A stretch of 64,000 bases of DNA from Annona cherimola. Lineage: Eukaryota; Streptophyta; Magnoliopsida; Magnoliales; Annonaceae. The stretch lies in assembly GCA_030490835.1 (NCBI GenBank), contig CM059977.1, positions 17,031,335 to 17,095,334 of the forward strand, given 5' to 3'. The stretch's first letter is position 1, and every line of letters begins with the position of its first letter. The position numbers were made by a program, and so were the translations under genes. The notes under the pieces are model-generated. The model had not been told where the DNA came from and ran no database searches. It saw only the letters and a program-made list of their open reading frames with translations. Shown here in pieces: positions 60,005-64,000 of this stretch.

Positions 60005-63000
60005 TTATGTTTCTGGGCTGGGAAGAGCATCAGCTTCATTTTCTTCTCCATCCTCATCAGCGGCATCATTTGATGATTGATCCCCTATGACATCAGAGTT
60101 CTTAGGGACCGCAGGACGGCCACTCAATGGATCAATAGGACAGGTGTCCCGAGGCCCACCTTTGCGGACCATGGCGAGCATTGGGGGTGGAGGCAAAAGA
60201 TCTGCTCTGAAAAGAAGGCGTTGGACAGGGTCTGAAGGCTGGGCACCAACTGATAACCAATACCTGTAATCCCCAATAGGAGAGCAATTAAAATAGCCAT
60301 TCATGAGCATGCAGAAAACAAAAAATAGCTGAAAATAATTTTTTTTTGAATTCAGTGAAAAGTATGGTACTAGTTATACCACTTCATATTTCATATTTTT
60401 ATGATAACGTATGAAATATTTCTAGGTGGAATTAATCAAACATTACTGTAGTAACATCTATCATCAAAGCCTCGTTCAGCTCTTTGTGCATCAATTCTCC
60501 ATTCAAATCTTCTAGTCTTTATTCACCAGTCACCACAACACCTTGATTTTTTTAACCTCCCCCTTTTCACTTGAAGGGTTCAATTTACTCCTGACTCCTG
60601 ACTGGTGCGTTCTGAGCCTTCCAAGATAATGAACGTAACAGCTTGATTATATTTTCCCAACATATATGTCATTGATATAAATTATAGTTGATGTCTTCGT
60701 TTGTATTCTTTTCCTCATTTTTCCATTCATCCATCTTAAAATGCTCGTCACAGCTCTGTTCATCCCTCAAATATGTCTTTTAAGTAAAAACAATATGTAA
60801 ACAAAAACTAACAAAGACATAGCTCTCCCATTTCCACCACCACAAAAAAAAAAAAAATTCAACTTATTCCTGAGAAAAACCTAAATATCTGAAAGACAGG
60901 TGAATAAATTTAATGAAAGACATATACACTTCAGCCTCTGTCATAGATTCATAGTCATCATTGTCATCACCACATACCCCACTACACAAATCCTGCAATG
61001 CCATTCTCCTCAGCCACTGACCATTCCCCATTCTACTCTACAACACTCCTTCATCACATCTGCTACCTTTTTGGTCTTCCCCTCCTCCAACTTGAATCAT
61101 TGACCAGAGTGAATCAAACAAGGGAAGTTGCCTTATGCAGCAAATATACAAAAAGATGAAACAATCTTTGAAACCAAGAAACTCAACATGGATGAATCGA
61201 AAAATTAAACCAGTCAAGCAATCTCAAATCACAGATTTTCATGCCTCTGAATGAGTGGATGAAATTGCAAGTGCATAAGTTAATTTAAGATATCATTATT
61301 GCTTGACAATGCTGAATAATCTGTGTTCATAAGCAGCACTGTTTATAATGGATGAATTCAAGTCTTCAAATTAAACCACTTTAGGAAGAGGGCAGCATCA
61401 ATGTTGTCATAACCGAACCGGTGATTGAACCGACGAAGGAACTGGTCTGGTTCGAACTGGTTTGAACCGGTGACATAATTATGACGTCATAAATGTTTAA
61501 TAATTTTTAACTAATTATATATTGTTGGTGAAATATTAAAAATTTCTAAGCATGAATATTAAAAAAATAACTCTATTAACTGACTTGAAATGTGTAACAA
61601 GCGTTGAATAATGACAGTTGACTCCAGAATTCTCCCTACTTATCTCAGTGCCTTTATGAATTCCACTTCTATAAGCATATCTAACATAATAAGAAATAAA
61701 ATAGATCAATAATTGTTTAAGGATTCAACAATTAAATAATTTATAATAATATAAGAATTAAAAACAACTCATATGTTCAATAAAAATGAAAATTTAAAAG
61801 TCTACAAACATATCATTCTCATCAAATATAAAATTTTAAAAGTCAAAGCACAGTGGTCTAAAATTTCTGAACTATTTGTTGTTGTTCCATGTTCTGATTT
61901 CAGTTCTTTGCTTCAGATGAAAGGATAAAAGCTGTTAGCCAAATGATAATAGCAGCAACTCTTGAATAGAGAAAGGCAGCATTAAAAATCCTCTTACCCA
62001 ATCAAAGATCTGACTTTGAAGGGATATTTTGAGCAATGGATGGATGGTATTTCTCTTGTTAGTTACAAGCTAATTTGGTTGTGAAACAACAGAAGCATAT
62101 ATGCTGCACAATTACACGTCAACCGAAAAGTTCAAGATGCTCCGATCATACCATAAAGTATGATGTATAGGCTTGAAAAAATACAGATAAGTATGCATAT
62201 ACATCTAAATCGATGAAGACAGTCCTGCTATATGACTTGGTCTATTAATGTTGCTCATGTTTTATTAGTAAAATTGCTCATACTTTCTTAGTAAAAAAAA
62301 CAGAATCTTTGTGTGAACCCATCTGCCCACCACATAACCATGCATCATTCAAAATTTTTTACACAATTATAAGAAGTACAATGATGACAAAGTCCAATTA
62401 CAATTAAAATTTCTTATATCAAATCATCTCGTTTCTTTTTCAACACCTTCCCATATTCGTTTTTATTCCATTAATAAAATATTTCCAAACCACAGTATCA
62501 AAATTCACAAGAGCAGAACCTGTAGATAATCACCGAAATTTTCCATAAGCATTCCCGTACCCGTCTCATTCACAAACAAAACAAAAAGACAACAAATGCA
62601 CACACTTCCAAGTCTCATTCTCAATCCAATCCAACATCTATTGACGACATTCCAACAGAATAGAAGTATACCTTATTTTGATTTGAAAAACGAAGGGTCA
62701 CCGGGTAACAGGAAGAAAGAAATGAGGGAAGAAAGAGAATGGCGTGGCAGGGTGGCCGGACAATGAAGTAGAGGGTTGTCGGGACAATCTACTCATTGTT
62801 TGCCGCTGGGCTGCTGCAGTGCAGTGTTGTGTGGCTGACTGGCTGTGTGCTACACTGCTACTACTGTTGTTGTTGATGGAAAAATCTTGTTGCCGACTGG
62901 CCGGACGATGGGGAGATGAAGATGAGAGGCTGAGAGGGAGAGCATGGTTCAACGATTTTGGGGGTTGGGCGGGAATGGCCGAAAGAGGGAAAGGAAAAAT

Positions 63001-63900
63001 CGCATTAGGGATTCACTAGCTCAGTTTTTTTTTATATATAAGGCACCAGACTGATCGCATTCGGTCCAACCACGAACACGGGTTCGGCGATTTAATACTA
63101 TCGAACCAAACCGCCTGCAACCGAACCAGATATTGGATCGGTTCCCGGTTCAACCAGCCGGTCCGGTCCGGTTTTTACAACACTAGGCTGCATACAACTT
63201 CAAAAATGCATTTTGGAAGAGCATCTTATAAGTATTCACCTAGCCTAGAATTCCCCTTGATAGAAGATGCCCCCACTGAATGGAGAATGAAAAGGAAAAA
63301 GAAGAAATCTTCCAGTTTTCTATTATAGTGTCCATCCTAATCCAATTAATCAGTTGTTTCGTGCCTCTATTTAGATGCTCACAACCAACCTCATAGGCAA
63401 TCACATAAGAGCTAAAATAATAATTGATCACGCAATATCAAATAAAATTGTCACTCCCAGACTCCAACCTAAGGATGAAACATAAGTAACTTACTTTATT
63501 CTGTCAAAATTCAGACCCATGCGTTTCCCACCATCCTGTCCTGCAACACGACAAAACAAGACGAAAGAAAACATCTCATACTTCAAGCTCAATAATAAGC
63601 TAATATAAAACTCCTACAAACTAATTGCATTCAACTAAAAGATTCTTGCAGTGCCCTTGTGCCTAAGATAGACTGAAATGGCTCAGAAACTACAATTAAC
63701 AACAAAGGAAAGATATCAAAAATATTTTTTCGAAAAAATGAAAATGAATGCTTCACGAGACAAATACCTGGCAATGGATTATAATAGCCCAAGGCTTCAA
63801 GATGCTTTCCATCTCTCGGACTTCGACTATCGGCCGCAATTACTCGATAAAAAGGTCGGTTTTTGCAACCAAATCTTGAAAGTCGAATTCTGACTACCAT
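60005..63900 (-). CDS. RPS16: Nuclear-encoded bacterial-type ribosomal protein S16, organellar (145 aa, 3 exons)
   Basis: S16 is a small-subunit ribosomal protein of plastid and mitochondrial ribosomes. Exons 63768-63900, 63495-63540 and 60005-60263 total 438 bases; all junctions are GT-AG and in frame. The S16 fold starts at residue 1 ([11 protein letters not shown]) and continues with [48 protein letters not shown] and LLFRADLLP. The C-terminal tail (about 40 residues) is acidic and probably disordered. There is no separate N-terminal targeting extension. This matches plant nuclear S16 proteins, which have been reported to reach organelles without a long cleaved presequence. The ATG at 63900 is the first in frame, with good context (AAAATGG). 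Intron 2 is 3.2 kb because it carries the hAT-like element at 61399-63185. Confidence 0.93.
61399..63185. mobile_element. hAT-like non-autonomous transposon in the S16 intron (1787 bp)
   Basis: The left end CAATGTTGTCATAACCGAAC and the right end, read inward, TAGTGTTGTAAAAACCGGAC are inverted repeats. Subterminal regions at both ends are packed with AACCGG/CCGGTT motifs. Flanks GGCAGCAT (61391-61398) and GGCTGCAT (63186-63193) match at seven of eight positions. This supports an 8-bp hAT target duplication. The interior is AT-rich with a GC-richer patch at 62700-63020; the frames there have no transposase features. Confidence 0.82.
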
Positions 63901-64000
63901 TTTAGCTGAACTTCCGCCCACTTGATTTTCGTACTGAGCACACAACAGCGAGAACAAGGGAGAGAAACAAAAGGGGAAAGATGAGAAAAAAGCCTTCCAC
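63901..64000 (-). other. 5' leader and proximal promoter of the S16 gene
   Basis: The minus-strand DNA just upstream of the start codon keeps an open frame but has no ATG before the window edge, so it is best read as leader. An acceptor-like CTCAG lies about 35 bases before the ATG, so a leader intron is possible. Confidence 0.4.

Noticed and set aside
62698..63019. Leucine-rich open frames inside the S16 intron element
   Set aside because: Repeat-driven composition on both strands, no transposase motif, and they lie inside a non-autonomous transposon.

Overview
This window is nuclear DNA from a flowering plant. It is AT-rich and gene-poor, with spliced genes whose introns follow the GT-AG rule (one GC-AG exception), plant-only protein families, tRNA-derived SINEs and many short non-autonomous DNA transposons. 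I cannot fix the species from the sequence. No bacterial-type operon, CRISPR array, rRNA operon or convincing functional tRNA gene is present.

Layout. Bases 1-24400 hold no gene I can support. They are a graveyard of MITEs, foldback elements, SINE-like units and tandem repeats, with a possible LTR-retrotransposon edge at the left end. From 24.4 kb onward there are genes. In order they are: a small two-exon gene of unknown function (minus, 24467-24831, with an apparent leader exon near 26.4-26.7 kb); a ten-exon homologue of BIN4, a plant topoisomerase VI partner (minus, 27951-33790); a two-exon gene for a 159-residue protein of unknown function that looks organelle-targeted (plus, 35559-37954); a repeat block (39.1-41.9 kb); a five-exon TBC-domain Rab GTPase-activating protein (minus, 44202-48708); a second repeat block (49.4-55.9 kb); a three-exon thaumatin-like protein with a GPI-anchor-like tail (minus, 56514-58070); and a three-exon nuclear-encoded bacterial-type ribosomal protein S16 (minus, 60005-63900) with a hAT-like element in its large second intron.

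I rebuilt the exon structures by hand from splice sites. In all five gene models with a recognised family or well-supported structure, the reading frame is kept across every junction. These are unrelated housekeeping or defence genes; nothing suggests they work together. The BIN4 homologue and the 159-residue gene are head-to-head and may share the intergenic region between them.

The most distinctive content is the repeats. There are two copies of one hAT-type MITE family (14588-15085 with a perfect 8-bp target duplication, and 58508-59200), two larger hAT-like elements (49435-51630 and 61399-63185), a SINE with a perfect 13-bp target duplication (40109-40391), and a family of long inverted-repeat foldback elements present in about ten places. 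I found no clear new biological system. The best candidates for follow-up are the foldback hairpin family, a possible membrane-bound versus secreted splice switch in the thaumatin-like gene, and the small unrecognised gene at 24.5 kb.
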